Below, piece after piece: positions 1-5,229 of a stretch of DNA of 5,229 nucleotides (its first letter is position 1; each line of letters opens with the position of its first letter). The position numbers and the translations under genes are program-made. Location of the stretch: contig JADGBD010000159.1 in NCBI GenBank assembly GCA_015231665.1, positions 1-5,229 on the forward strand, read 5' to 3'. This DNA comes from Gammaproteobacteria bacterium (GTDB taxonomy: Bacteria; Pseudomonadota; Gammaproteobacteria; Chromatiales; Chromatiaceae). Under the pieces are notes generated by a model that made no database searches, was not told the DNA's origin, and saw nothing but the letters and a program-made list of their open reading frames with translations.

Positions 1-59
1 GCGGCGCGCTCACGGTCAAGCCCAAGGGCTTTGTCTCGCCGGTGACCCTGGAGCATTGA
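1..59 (+). CDS. C-terminal end of an unidentified protein (partial)
   Basis: This is the 3' end of a gene that begins before the window. Reading from base 3, 18 codons end at TGA (57-59) and give GALTVKPKGFVSPVTLEH. The frame is chosen because 16 of 18 third positions are G or C, as in the clear genes here; frame 1 stops at 43-45, and frame 2 runs to 79 with no sign of coding. The fragment is too short to assign to a family and shows no recognisable motif. It converges on the small minus-strand gene, with only 16 bases between the two stop codons and no visible hairpin terminator there. Confidence 0.6.
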   Translation, partial: GALTVKPKGFVSPVTLEH

Positions 60-75
60 CTGAACCGCCAGGATT

Positions 76-210
76 CTAGGGTATGGGCACAAAGTAGGCC
101 TCATAGGTCGCTTCAAAAAAGTACAGGATCAACCAGAGAAATAAGCTGAGCACTGTGCCGAAGATGAGGACTTCAGCCAGAACCTTGAGGTGCTTCTTGA
201 TGTTTTTCAT
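76..210 (-). CDS. Small single-span membrane protein, 44 aa, unknown function
   Basis: The minus strand reads ATG (210-208) to TAG (78-76). The protein has a basic start (MKNIKKHLK), a hydrophobic segment at about residues 10-32 (VLAEVLIFGTVLSLFLWLIL and following YFF), and a short acidic/aromatic tail ending YFVPIP. This is a typical small inner-membrane protein with a positive N-terminus predicted to face the cytoplasm. Codon use supports it: most third positions are G or C (AAG AAG CAC CTC, GTC CTC ATC TTC GGC). A stop lies three codons upstream in frame, so ATG 210 is the only reasonable start. The ribosome binding site is weak (GCGAG two bases before ATG). I do not recognise the family. 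It is divergent from the DUF350 operon and convergent with the gene ending at 59. Being real but unannotated is plausible; expression is not shown. Confidence 0.6.
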   Translation of the reverse strand: MKNIKKHLKVLAEVLIFGTVLSLFLWLILYFFEATYEAYFVPIP

Positions 211-347
211 GGCTCGCTAGACTGAGGGGACAGGCGCTGATGGCCGGATGCAGTAGCCCGATTTGGCCAGAGCCGGAAACTGCTGCAGCGGTTGCGCCAG
301 ACTATAGCCGAGCCGGGCATGGGCTGAAATGGGGTGCTGCAGAAAAA

Positions 348-357
348 TCTGATCAGA
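348..357. promoter_or_regulatory. 10-bp palindrome, possible operator
   Basis: TCTGATCAGA is a perfect 10-bp palindrome in the 271-base spacer (211-481) between two divergently oriented genes. That spacer holds no convincing gene and no clear sigma-70 promoter. The palindrome is short and could be chance, so the regulatory label is only an inference from its position. Confidence 0.15.
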
Positions 358-424
358 CACAGACTGGCCTCTCCTGGTGGGGATTGCTAGGCTATGCTTC
401 CAAAGCCGCGCATAACCTGTTGCC

Positions 425-439
425 CCAGTCGTCGACTGG
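425..439. promoter_or_regulatory. 15-bp dyad upstream of the DUF350 operon, possible operator
   Basis: CCAGTCG-T-CGACTGG is a perfect 7-bp inverted repeat around one central base. Its right edge is 42 bases before the DUF350 start codon. The size and position suit a binding site for a dimeric regulator of the operon, or a small hairpin in the leader if transcription starts upstream. There is no T-run after it, so it is not an intrinsic terminator. No regulator gene is visible in the window to pair with it. Confidence 0.3.
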
Positions 440-481
440 CGGCTGGTAGCTCTAACCATCCCAACCCACGAGGGCAGATCC

Positions 482-703
482 ATGGAACTCTTTTCCGATA
501 TCAAACTGGCGCAGGTGGTTTCCACCCTGTTCTATTCCCTGCTGGGGCTGGTGCTGTTTCTGTTCAGCTATTGGGTGCTGGAGAAGCTGACCAAATTTTC
601 CATCCGCGACGAGATCGTTGAGGACCACAACATCAGCCTGGGCGTGATCATCGCCGGCTATTTCATCGGTATCGCCATCATCCTCGCTTCCGTGATCGGG
701 TGA
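482..703 (+). CDS. DUF350 family small membrane protein (YjfL-like, single repeat)
   Basis: A 73-aa integral membrane protein of the DUF350 family. Two membrane segments are visible, at about residues 12-33 (VVSTLFYSLLGLVLFLFSYWVL) and 52-72 (SLGVIIAGYFIGIAIILASVI). They are joined by a charged loop (EKLTKFSIRDEIVEDHN), with N50 and the glycine pattern G54/G59/G63 in the second helix. E. coli YjfL is about twice this length and carries two such units, so this is a one-unit form. The start is ATG 482, with GAGGG (470-474) seven bases upstream. Its TGA overlaps the GTG start of the next gene (GTGA, 700-703), so the two are almost certainly co-translated. The biochemical role of DUF350 is not established. 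Genes of this family commonly sit beside COG4262 spermidine-synthase-like genes, as here, which points to a shared membrane function. Confidence 0.9.
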   Translation: MELFSDIKLAQVVSTLFYSLLGLVLFLFSYWVLEKLTKFSIRDEIVEDHNISLGVIIAGYFIGIAIILASVIG

Positions 704-2226
704 CCGACCCGCGCCTGCGCCTGCAGCACCTGACCCTGCTGTTCGCCACCTTCGTGGTGGCGATCTGCGGTCTGGTCTATGAACTGCTGATCGGCACCCT
801 CTCAAGCTATCTGATGGGGGACTCGGTGTTCGAGTTCTCCCTGGTCATCGGCCTGTTCATGACCGCCATGGGCCTGGGCTCCTGGCTGTCGCGCCATGCC
901 CAGCTGGAACTGGCGCGCTGGTTTGTTGGTATCCAGTTCGGCATAGGCCTGCTCGGCGGGCTGGCGCCGCTGATCCTGTTCTTCGCCTTTGCCCAGCTGG
1001 ACAACTACCGCCCCTTCCTGCTGTTGATCATCACTGCCCTGGGCACCCTCACCGGCATGGAGATTCCGCTGGTGATCCGCCTGCTGGAGCACATGCGCGA
1101 GCTGCGGGTGAACCTCTCCAACGTGCTCAGCCTGGACTATGGCGGCGCCCTGGTGGCCTCGCTGCTGTTTCCGCTGGTGCTGGCGCCCCAGCTGGGTCTG
1201 CTGCGCACCGGCCTGCTGTTTGGTCTGCTCAATCTCTGGGTGGCGCTGCTGGCGGTCTGGGTGTTTCGCGATCAGCTGGCCCGCTGGGGCCGCTGGCTTG
1301 GTGCCCTGCTGCTGAGCATGGCCCTGCTGGCAGGGCTGTTTGTACTTGCCGAGCGGCTGACCCAGAGCATGGAGACCCGGCTGTACGACGACGAGATCGT
1401 CTATGCCGAGACCTCGCCCTACCAGCGCCTGGTGCTGACCCGGGATGGTGCGCGCATCCGCTTCTTTCTCAACGGTGGCCTGCAGTTTGACTCCCTGGAT
1501 GAGTACCGCTACCACGAATCCCTGGTGCATCCGGCCCTGGCCCTGGCCGAGCGGCGCGAGCGCCTGCTGATTCTCGGCGGCGGTGATGGCCTGGCCCTGC
1601 GCGAGGTGCTGCGCTGGGGCGACATCGGCCAGGTCGATCTGGTGGATCTGGACCCGGCGGTGACCGGCCTGTTCAGTCGCAACCCCCTGCTGCGCCAGCT
1701 CAATGGCGACAGCCTGAGCGACCCCCGGGTACGGGTCCACAACGCCGATGCCTGGAAGTTTCTGGAACAGGCCGATGCCCTCTACGACGCCATCCTCATC
1801 GATCTGCCCGACCCGCGCAGCCTCAGCCTCAGCCGCCTCTACAGCGAGAGCTTCTACAAGCTCGCCGCCAAGCGCCTGGCCCGAGGCGGGGTGCTGGTGA
1901 CCCAGGCCACCTCGCCGCTGTATGCCCGCCAGGCCTTCTGGAGCATTGTCGCCAGCCTGCAACAGGGGTCTGGGCTGGATGTGCTAGGCTACCACGCCTA
2001 TGTACCCTCCTTTGGTGAATGGGGCTTTGCCCTGGCCAGCGCCAAGCACCTGCAGTTGCAGGATCTCAAGCTGCCGGCGGGGCTGAGATTCCTGCACAAC
2101 GACCTGCTCGCCGCCATGACCCAGTTCCCGGCGGACATGGCGCCGCTGCCGGTGGAGAGCAACCGCCTGAGCAATCACATCCTCACCCGCTATTACGAGG
2201 AGGGCTGGGCCAATTGGTTTCGCTGA
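700..2226 (+). CDS. Membrane-anchored spermidine synthase-like protein (COG4262 type)
   Basis: A 508-aa fusion of a multi-span membrane domain and an S-adenosylmethionine-type aminopropyltransferase fold. About seven hydrophobic segments lie near residues 11-33, 43-63, 75-98, 105-127, 147-166, 168-189 and 199-217. The rest is cytoplasmic-type. Spermidine synthase signatures seen in order are Y241-Q242, DEYRYHE (267-273, with the Y-H pair), the nucleotide-binding GGGDG (293-297), VDLD (315-318), D350 in place of the usual DDG, and D368-L-P-D371-P372, matching the catalytic/putrescine-site D-x-x-D-P. In classical enzymes VDLD reads VEID, and the gate loop after DP reads IGP; here it is RSLSLSRLY. 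The known reaction is transfer of aminopropyl from decarboxylated AdoMet to a polyamine, but the true substrate of this membrane form is not established and no speD is present here. GTG start 700 is chosen because it overlaps the DUF350 stop by 4 bases. Confidence 0.93.
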   Translation: MTDPRLRLQHLTLLFATFVVAICGLVYELLIGTLSSYLMGDSVFEFSLVIGLFMTAMGLGSWLSRHAQLELARWFVGIQFGIGLLGGLAPLILFFAFAQLDNYRPFLLLIITALGTLTGMEIPLVIRLLEHMRELRVNLSNVLSLDYGGALVASLLFPLVLAPQLGLLRTGLLFGLLNLWVALLAVWVFRDQLARWGRWLGALLLSMALLAGLFVLAERLTQSMETRLYDDEIVYAETSPYQRLVLTRDGARIRFFLNGGLQFDSLDEYRYHESLVHPALALAERRERLLILGGGDGLALREVLRWGDIGQVDLVDLDPAVTGLFSRNPLLRQLNGDSLSDPRVRVHNADAWKFLEQADALYDAILIDLPDPRSLSLSRLYSESFYKLAAKRLARGGVLVTQATSPLYARQAFWSIVASLQQGSGLDVLGYHAYVPSFGEWGFALASAKHLQLQDLKLPAGLRFLHNDLLAAMTQFPADMAPLPVESNRLSNHILTRYYEEGWANWFR

Positions 2227-2230
2227 TTTT

Positions 2231-2246
2231 TGGCCTGAAGCTTGCT
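2231..2246 (+). promoter_or_regulatory. Possible sigma-54 (-24/-12) promoter motif
   Basis: TGGCCTGAAGCTTGCT has TGGC and TTGCT with the required GG-N10-GC spacing of sigma-54 promoters. It differs from the consensus TGGCACG mainly at the AC. It starts five bases after the stop of the spermidine-synthase-like gene and points towards the chemoreceptor gene about 240 bases downstream. No activator-type upstream repeats are recognisable. Such matches occur by chance, and the sigma-28-like site nearer the gene is the better candidate. Confidence 0.2.
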
Positions 2247-2350
2247 GAACCCAAGTGACCGCGAATCAGTCCAAGCGCTGTGTGCATCTCCAGCCCAGAC
2301 CAACAACATGATTGGAAACAAGCCCTTTGCCAGCCTAACTGAATTCCGGT

Positions 2351-2378
2351 TCAAGTTTTGCGCCGGGCCTGCCGCTAG
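2351..2378 (+). promoter_or_regulatory. Sigma-28 (FliA)-like promoter for the chemoreceptor operon
   Basis: TCAAGTTT, a 12-base spacer, then GCCGCTAG. The known flagellar sigma-28 consensus is TAAAGTTT-N11-GCCGATAA; this site matches 7 of 8 bases in the first element and 6 of 8 in the second, including the invariant GCCG. The spacer is one base longer than the enteric optimum. Transcription would start near 2385, leaving a leader of roughly 100 bases before the chemoreceptor ATG. Chemoreceptor genes are typical members of the FliA regulon, so the promoter and the gene function agree. It would probably also drive the downstream ParA-like gene. Confidence 0.55.
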
Positions 2379-2405
2379 ATAAGACTCATTGACCTGATTT
2401 ATCCG

Positions 2406-2422
2406 GGGGCGACTGCCGCCCC
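2406..2422 (+). other. Short GC hairpin in the chemoreceptor leader
   Basis: GGGGCG (2406-2411) and CGCCCC (2417-2422) can pair around the loop ACTGC, with a further CCG/CGG pairing outside (2403-2405 with 2426-2428) across a small bulge. It lies between the sigma-28-like promoter and the ribosome binding site, so it would be in the mRNA leader. No T-run follows, so it is unlikely to be a terminator. A role in leader stability is possible but unsupported. Confidence 0.25.
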
Positions 2423-2473
2423 AGCCGGCACTAGAATGGCCCGCCCTGCCATCCTGTGCCTAGACAAGCTTCC

Positions 2474-2478
2474 GAGGA
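2474..2478 (+). promoter_or_regulatory. Ribosome binding site that fixes the chemoreceptor start
   Basis: GAGGA is four bases before ATG 2483. The reading frame is open upstream to a GTG at 2456, but that codon has no Shine-Dalgarno-like sequence before it, and this GAGGA would then be inside the coding region. The site therefore favours ATG 2483. Confidence 0.65.
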
Positions 2479-2482
2479 ATCC

Positions 2483-4210
2483 ATGCCGAATTGGTTAAAA
2501 CATTATCTGGGTGATCTGGGCAGCCTGCGCTTTCGCCTGGTGCTCAGCCTCGCCGGCGCGCATCTGATCTTCATCGCCCTGGTGATCTGGGGTCAGTGGT
2601 GGAATGAGAACCTGCAGCAGCATGTGCAGTCCTCGCGGGAAATCACCCGCATGACCCAGCAGCTTGGTGACCTCAGCGGTGCCTTGCTCAAGCTCTCCAG
2701 CCATCTCAAGGCTGGCCAGCCGGCCAGCGCCGGTCTCACCCAGCTGGAGGCCATCCGCCAACAGCAAAGCCAATTCAGCCAGGACCTGGCCAGCTGGCGC
2801 CAGGCTCAGCCCGAGCCTGCTGGCGATCTGCAGGCCGCCGAGGCCCAGTTCAATGCTCAGCTCGACAAGACCCTGAGCCTGTTCGACCAGGCCCTCAAAG
2901 TCTCTCCCAATACCGAGCTGAACAGTCTGTCCAGCGCCAATGAGGCGCTTTCGGTCCAGGCCAGCCAGCTCACCAGCCTGCTGGGCGAGCAGATCGAAGC
3001 CCACTTCTCGCTGATGGACGAGGCCACCGACAAGGCCAACACCCATCTGCTGATCATGCTGTTTGGTGCCATCCCCCTGTCGATCCTGTTCGCCGCCATT
3101 CTCATCCGCTGGATGCTCAATCCGATCAACTACCTGCACGAAAACATGCAGCATCTGGTGCAGGGCAATGGCAACCTCACCGCACGCCTGACCCCCTGCG
3201 CCGGTGAGTCTGGCATCCTTGCCCAGGATTACAACGAGCTGCTCGACAAACTCGAAACCGCCCTGAACAACGTCGCCAACGTCACCCTGGAGGTAAAGAA
3301 GGGCTCGCTGCAGCTGGATAGCGATGCCCTGCAAACCCTCGGCGCCCTCAGCGGTCAGGAGTCGGAGGTGGATGAGGTGGTGATGCGCATGCGTTCCATG
3401 GAGCAGGACATCACCGCCATCCGCGGCAACACCAATCAGGCCACCGAGTCCGCCGCCTCGGCCATGACCATCACCGAAAAGGCCCAGCAGGTGATGAGCA
3501 AGACCCTGGTGTCGATGCGCAGCCTGGACGAGGAATCGGCGAAGAACCTCACTCAGGTCGAAGAGTTCGCCGCCAATGCCGAATCCATCGGCGACATCGG
3601 CGCGGTGATCCGCGGCGTCGCCGAGCAGACCAATCTGCTGGCGCTGAATGCCGCCATCGAGGCCGCCCGCGCCGGCGAACAGGGGCGCGGCTTTGCCGTG
3701 GTTGCCGATGAGGTGCGCAACCTTGCCGCTCGCACCCAGCAGCTGACCCAGGAGATCAACAAGCAGGTGGAGGAGCTCAAGGCCAACGCCGGCAAGACCA
3801 AGATTTCCATGAGCCACAACCGCGAGCACGCCTCCAGCACCCTGCGCGAGGTGGAAGAGCTGGCCGCGCCCCTGAGCGAGGTCAGCCATTCCTCGCGCCA
3901 GATCGCCCAGCTCAATCAGGAGATCGACGCCGCCATCCTGCGTCAGACCGAGGAGCTGGCCAACATCAACCGCAACGCGGTCAACCTCAAGGCCACCACC
4001 AGCCAGGCCGAACTCAACGCCCGCGACATGCAGGAAGTCAGCGCCATGCTCGCCACCCAGGTCAACGAATTGCTCAACCTGCTGCAGGAATTCAACCTCA
4101 GCATCGACATCGACAGCATCCAGCCTCAGGGCATGGCCGCCTACACTCCTTCCGCCGCCGGTTCCAGCGCCAAGACCGCGGCGAATAACAATGAAATCAC
4201 CTTCTTCTGA
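2483..4210 (+). CDS. Methyl-accepting chemotaxis protein (transmembrane chemoreceptor)
   Basis: A 575-aa chemoreceptor that senses a periplasmic signal and controls the CheA kinase through CheW. Order of parts: a short cytoplasmic N-terminus, membrane segment 1 at about residues 19-40, a periplasmic domain of about 148 residues that looks all-helical and is rich in Q, S, L and A, membrane segment 2 at about 189-208, a HAMP domain from about 209 with P214 and the [13 protein letters not shown] end, then a long coiled-coil signalling domain. The hairpin tip is nearly invariant: [20 protein letters not shown] (381-400) followed by [15 protein letters not shown]. The ligand cannot be predicted; no Cache or PAS motif was recognised, and the size fits a four-helix-bundle sensor. 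The C-terminus ends NNNEITFF, without the W of the E. coli NWETF methyltransferase tether. A sigma-28-like promoter precedes it, and a ParA-like gene follows 10 bases downstream. Confidence 0.97.
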   Translation: MPNWLKHYLGDLGSLRFRLVLSLAGAHLIFIALVIWGQWWNENLQQHVQSSREITRMTQQLGDLSGALLKLSSHLKAGQPASAGLTQLEAIRQQQSQFSQDLASWRQAQPEPAGDLQAAEAQFNAQLDKTLSLFDQALKVSPNTELNSLSSANEALSVQASQLTSLLGEQIEAHFSLMDEATDKANTHLLIMLFGAIPLSILFAAILIRWMLNPINYLHENMQHLVQGNGNLTARLTPCAGESGILAQDYNELLDKLETALNNVANVTLEVKKGSLQLDSDALQTLGALSGQESEVDEVVMRMRSMEQDITAIRGNTNQATESAASAMTITEKAQQVMSKTLVSMRSLDEESAKNLTQVEEFAANAESIGDIGAVIRGVAEQTNLLALNAAIEAARAGEQGRGFAVVADEVRNLAARTQQLTQEINKQVEELKANAGKTKISMSHNREHASSTLREVEELAAPLSEVSHSSRQIAQLNQEIDAAILRQTEELANINRNAVNLKATTSQAELNARDMQEVSAMLATQVNELLNLLQEFNLSIDIDSIQPQGMAAYTPSAAGSSAKTAANNNEITFF

Positions 4211-4220
4211 GCCCGCGCCG

Positions 4221-4934
4221 ATGAAAGTCATCGCAGTAGCCAACCCCAAGGGCGGCAGCGGCAAGACCACCCTGGTGAGCAACCTCTCCTGCTTCCTCGC
4301 CAGCTGGGGCTACAGCGTGCTGGTGCTGGATGTAGACCCCCAGGCCTCGGCGCTGGACTGGGTGGCGGTGCGCCCGCGCGAGCTGCCGCGGATCAGCGTG
4401 CTCGCCTGCAGCCCCGAGGGCCTGGCGGAGCGCCTGCGCAACGCCCAGAGCAGCACCGACAGCCGCTGCCTGCTGCTGGTGGACCTGCCGGCGGGCTTCC
4501 CGGTGCGCGCCGAGCTGGACATCCACCCCTATCTGGACCTGCTGCTGGTGCCCACCATCGCCTCGCCCTTCGATGTGCGCGCCCTGGTGCGCCATCTGTT
4601 TCAGCTCTACCGGCACAACTTCGATGCCGGCAAGGGCCCCAAAACCGCGGTGGTGGTCAACCGCGCCCGCCCCAACACCCTGCTGCACAAGAGCGTACTC
4701 GACAGCTTTCTCGCCCGCATCCGCTTTCCCCTGATCGGCGAGATTCGCGAGACCCAGAACTACCCCAAGGCCGCCCAGGAGGGCAAAGGCGTGGTCGAGC
4801 TGCCGCTGCGCTCGGTGATCAAGGACCTGCTGCAGTGGCGGCCGATCCTCCAATGGCTGGCCGAAGACCTGCGCCCGGGCGAGCAGATCGACCTCTTCCC
4901 CGGCCTGGAACTGGCCCTAGATGAGCAAATCTGA
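4221..4934 (+). CDS. ParA/MinD-superfamily ATPase (VirC1/ParA-like)
   Basis: A 237-aa ATPase of the ParA group. Visible motifs are the deviant Walker A NPKGGSGKTT (8-17, with signature lysine K10 and K15), Walker A' VLDVDPQASALDW (35-47), and Walker B-like LLLVDLPAG (84-92, D88). The short form without an N-terminal helix-turn-helix resembles chromosomal ParA/VirC1 proteins rather than large plasmid ParAs. Such ATPases dimerise on ATP, bind DNA non-specifically and position a cargo. The cargo here is inferred to be the adjacent chemoreceptor, by analogy with PpfA and ParC; no ParB or DNA centromere site is visible. I chose ATG 4221 because the family starts M-K-V-I-A-V just before Walker A. 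ATG 4191 would add ten residues ([10 protein letters not shown]) and overlap the chemoreceptor by 20 bases. Neither start has a good ribosome binding site, so translational coupling to the upstream gene is likely. Confidence 0.92.
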   Translation: MKVIAVANPKGGSGKTTLVSNLSCFLASWGYSVLVLDVDPQASALDWVAVRPRELPRISVLACSPEGLAERLRNAQSSTDSRCLLLVDLPAGFPVRAELDIHPYLDLLLVPTIASPFDVRALVRHLFQLYRHNFDAGKGPKTAVVVNRARPNTLLHKSVLDSFLARIRFPLIGEIRETQNYPKAAQEGKGVVELPLRSVIKDLLQWRPILQWLAEDLRPGEQIDLFPGLELALDEQI

Positions 4935-5009
4935 TGGGCGGAACCGGTCTGATGGGCTTTGCCAGCTTTGCTCAAACCCGGCCGCGGAAAAAATCTGGCC
5001 TGGGTGTTG

Positions 5010-5049
<40 letters not shown>

Positions 5050-5093
5050 GGTAGACTACCGCGGTGAGTCTCGGTAAAGCCGTAACGACCCAC

Positions 5094-5131
5094 CCCCTCT
5101 CCCCTACCCCCCTTCCCCCAGGGGCGAGGGG
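5094..5131. repeat. REP-like C-rich/G-rich hairpin
   Basis: A 12-base arm (CCCCTCTCCCCT, 5094-5105) pairs with AGGGGCGAGGGG (5120-5131) at 11 of 12 positions, around a 14-base pyrimidine loop. The strong strand asymmetry, C and T on the left and G on the right, resembles the dispersed intergenic palindromes built on CCCTCTCCCC...GGGGAGAGGG found in many gammaproteobacteria and other GC-rich proteobacteria. Only one copy is in this window, so its dispersed nature is inferred. No T-run follows, so classical rho-independent termination is unlikely, although the hairpin could protect the 3' end of the upstream transcript. Confidence 0.5.
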
Positions 5132-5146
5132 TCTAACGGCCCGGGC

Positions 5147-5174
5147 AGTGATATCAAGCCAGTGACATCAAGCC
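5147..5174 (+). repeat. 14-bp tandem duplication upstream of the last gene
   Basis: AGTGATATCAAGCC is followed directly by AGTGACATCAAGCC, two copies with one difference (T/C). The first contains the palindrome TGATATCA. The pair ends 20 bases before the ATG at 5195 and 10 bases before its GGAG. It could be a direct-repeat binding site for a regulator of that gene, or a local duplication with no function. Confidence 0.7.
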
Positions 5175-5194
5175 AATGCCAATCGGAGATTTTG

Positions 5195-5229
5195 ATGACG
5201 CCGAATCTGAATGCCTTGCTGATCGCCCC
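5195..5229 (+). CDS. N-terminal start of an unidentified protein (partial)
   Basis: ATG 5195 is preceded by CGGAGA (5184-5189) at good spacing and opens a frame reading MTPNLNALLIA to the window edge. The visible codons have mostly G or C at the third position, consistent with coding here. Eleven residues are too few to name a family; the LNALLIA stretch could begin a hydrophobic segment. The gene is likely its own transcription unit, since 260 bases of repeat-rich spacer separate it from the ParA-like gene. Confidence 0.5.
   Translation, partial: MTPNLNALLIA

Noticed and set aside
240..449. 69-codon plus-strand open frame in the spacer before the DUF350 gene
   Set aside because: Third-position G/C is about half, unlike real genes here; no well-placed ribosome binding site and no recognisable protein features.
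217..525. 102-codon minus-strand open frame across the spacer and the start of the DUF350 gene
   Set aside because: It overlaps a well-supported gene start, has no domain or membrane segment, and shows no coding bias.
802..1962. 386-aa open frame on the minus strand opposite the spermidine-synthase-like gene
   Set aside because: Composition is dominated by Q, G, A and H as expected for an antisense shadow of GC-rich coding DNA; the plus frame has clear enzyme motifs.
2389..2402. FNR-like or sigma-70 -35 element at TTGACCTGATTTAT
   Set aside because: Only one half-site resembles FNR, and no -10 box lies at suitable spacing after TTGACC.
2456..2482. GTG 2456 as the start of the chemoreceptor
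   Set aside because: No ribosome binding site before it, and the good GAGGA at 2474-2478 serves ATG 2483.
2495..4282. 595-aa open frame on the minus strand opposite the chemoreceptor
   Set aside because: It is a shadow of the receptor coding sequence; the plus frame carries unmistakable HAMP and signalling-hairpin motifs, and the minus product is low-complexity G/L/H/Q with no domain.
5094..5131. Rho-independent terminator for the ParA-like gene
   Set aside because: The hairpin is long-looped and is followed by TCTAACGG rather than a T-run; REP-like is the better description.

Overview
The window is 5.2 kb of GC-rich bacterial DNA with strong G/C preference at third codon positions. Its four main genes encode a DUF350 membrane protein, a membrane-bound spermidine-synthase-like protein, a chemoreceptor and a ParA-type ATPase. 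A good sigma-28-like promoter sits in front of the chemoreceptor. Together these suggest a motile, flagellated proteobacterium, most likely a gammaproteobacterium of the Pseudomonas or Aeromonadales kind. The sequence alone does not name the species.

Left end (1-481): the last 18 codons of an unidentified + strand gene end at 59. A previously easy-to-miss 44-residue single-span membrane protein lies on the - strand at 76-210, convergent with that gene. The following 271 bases (211-481) hold no convincing gene. They do hold a 10-bp palindrome and a 15-bp near-perfect dyad, just upstream of the next operon.

First operon (482-2226): a one-repeat DUF350 protein (73 aa) overlaps by 4 bases a GTG-started 508-aa protein. 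The latter has seven predicted membrane segments followed by a spermidine-synthase-like domain (COG4262 type) that retains most aminopropyltransferase active-site residues. The overlap implies translational coupling and a joint role in the membrane.

Intergenic 2227-2482: contains a sigma-28 (FliA)-like promoter, a weaker sigma-54-like motif, a small GC hairpin and the ribosome binding site of the next gene.

Second operon (2483-4934): a two-span methyl-accepting chemotaxis protein is followed 10 bases later by a deviant-Walker-A ParA/VirC1-like ATPase. The pairing suggests, by inference, a ParA system that positions or segregates this chemoreceptor, like PpfA or ParC elsewhere.

Right end (4935-5229): a repeat-dense spacer holds 13 perfect ACT repeats, a C-rich/G-rich REP-like hairpin and a 14-bp tandem duplication. 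One frame through the ACT tract forms a 47-codon ORF that begins on the ParA stop codon and encodes a 13-leucine run. The first 11 codons of a new + strand gene begin at 5195 and run off the window.
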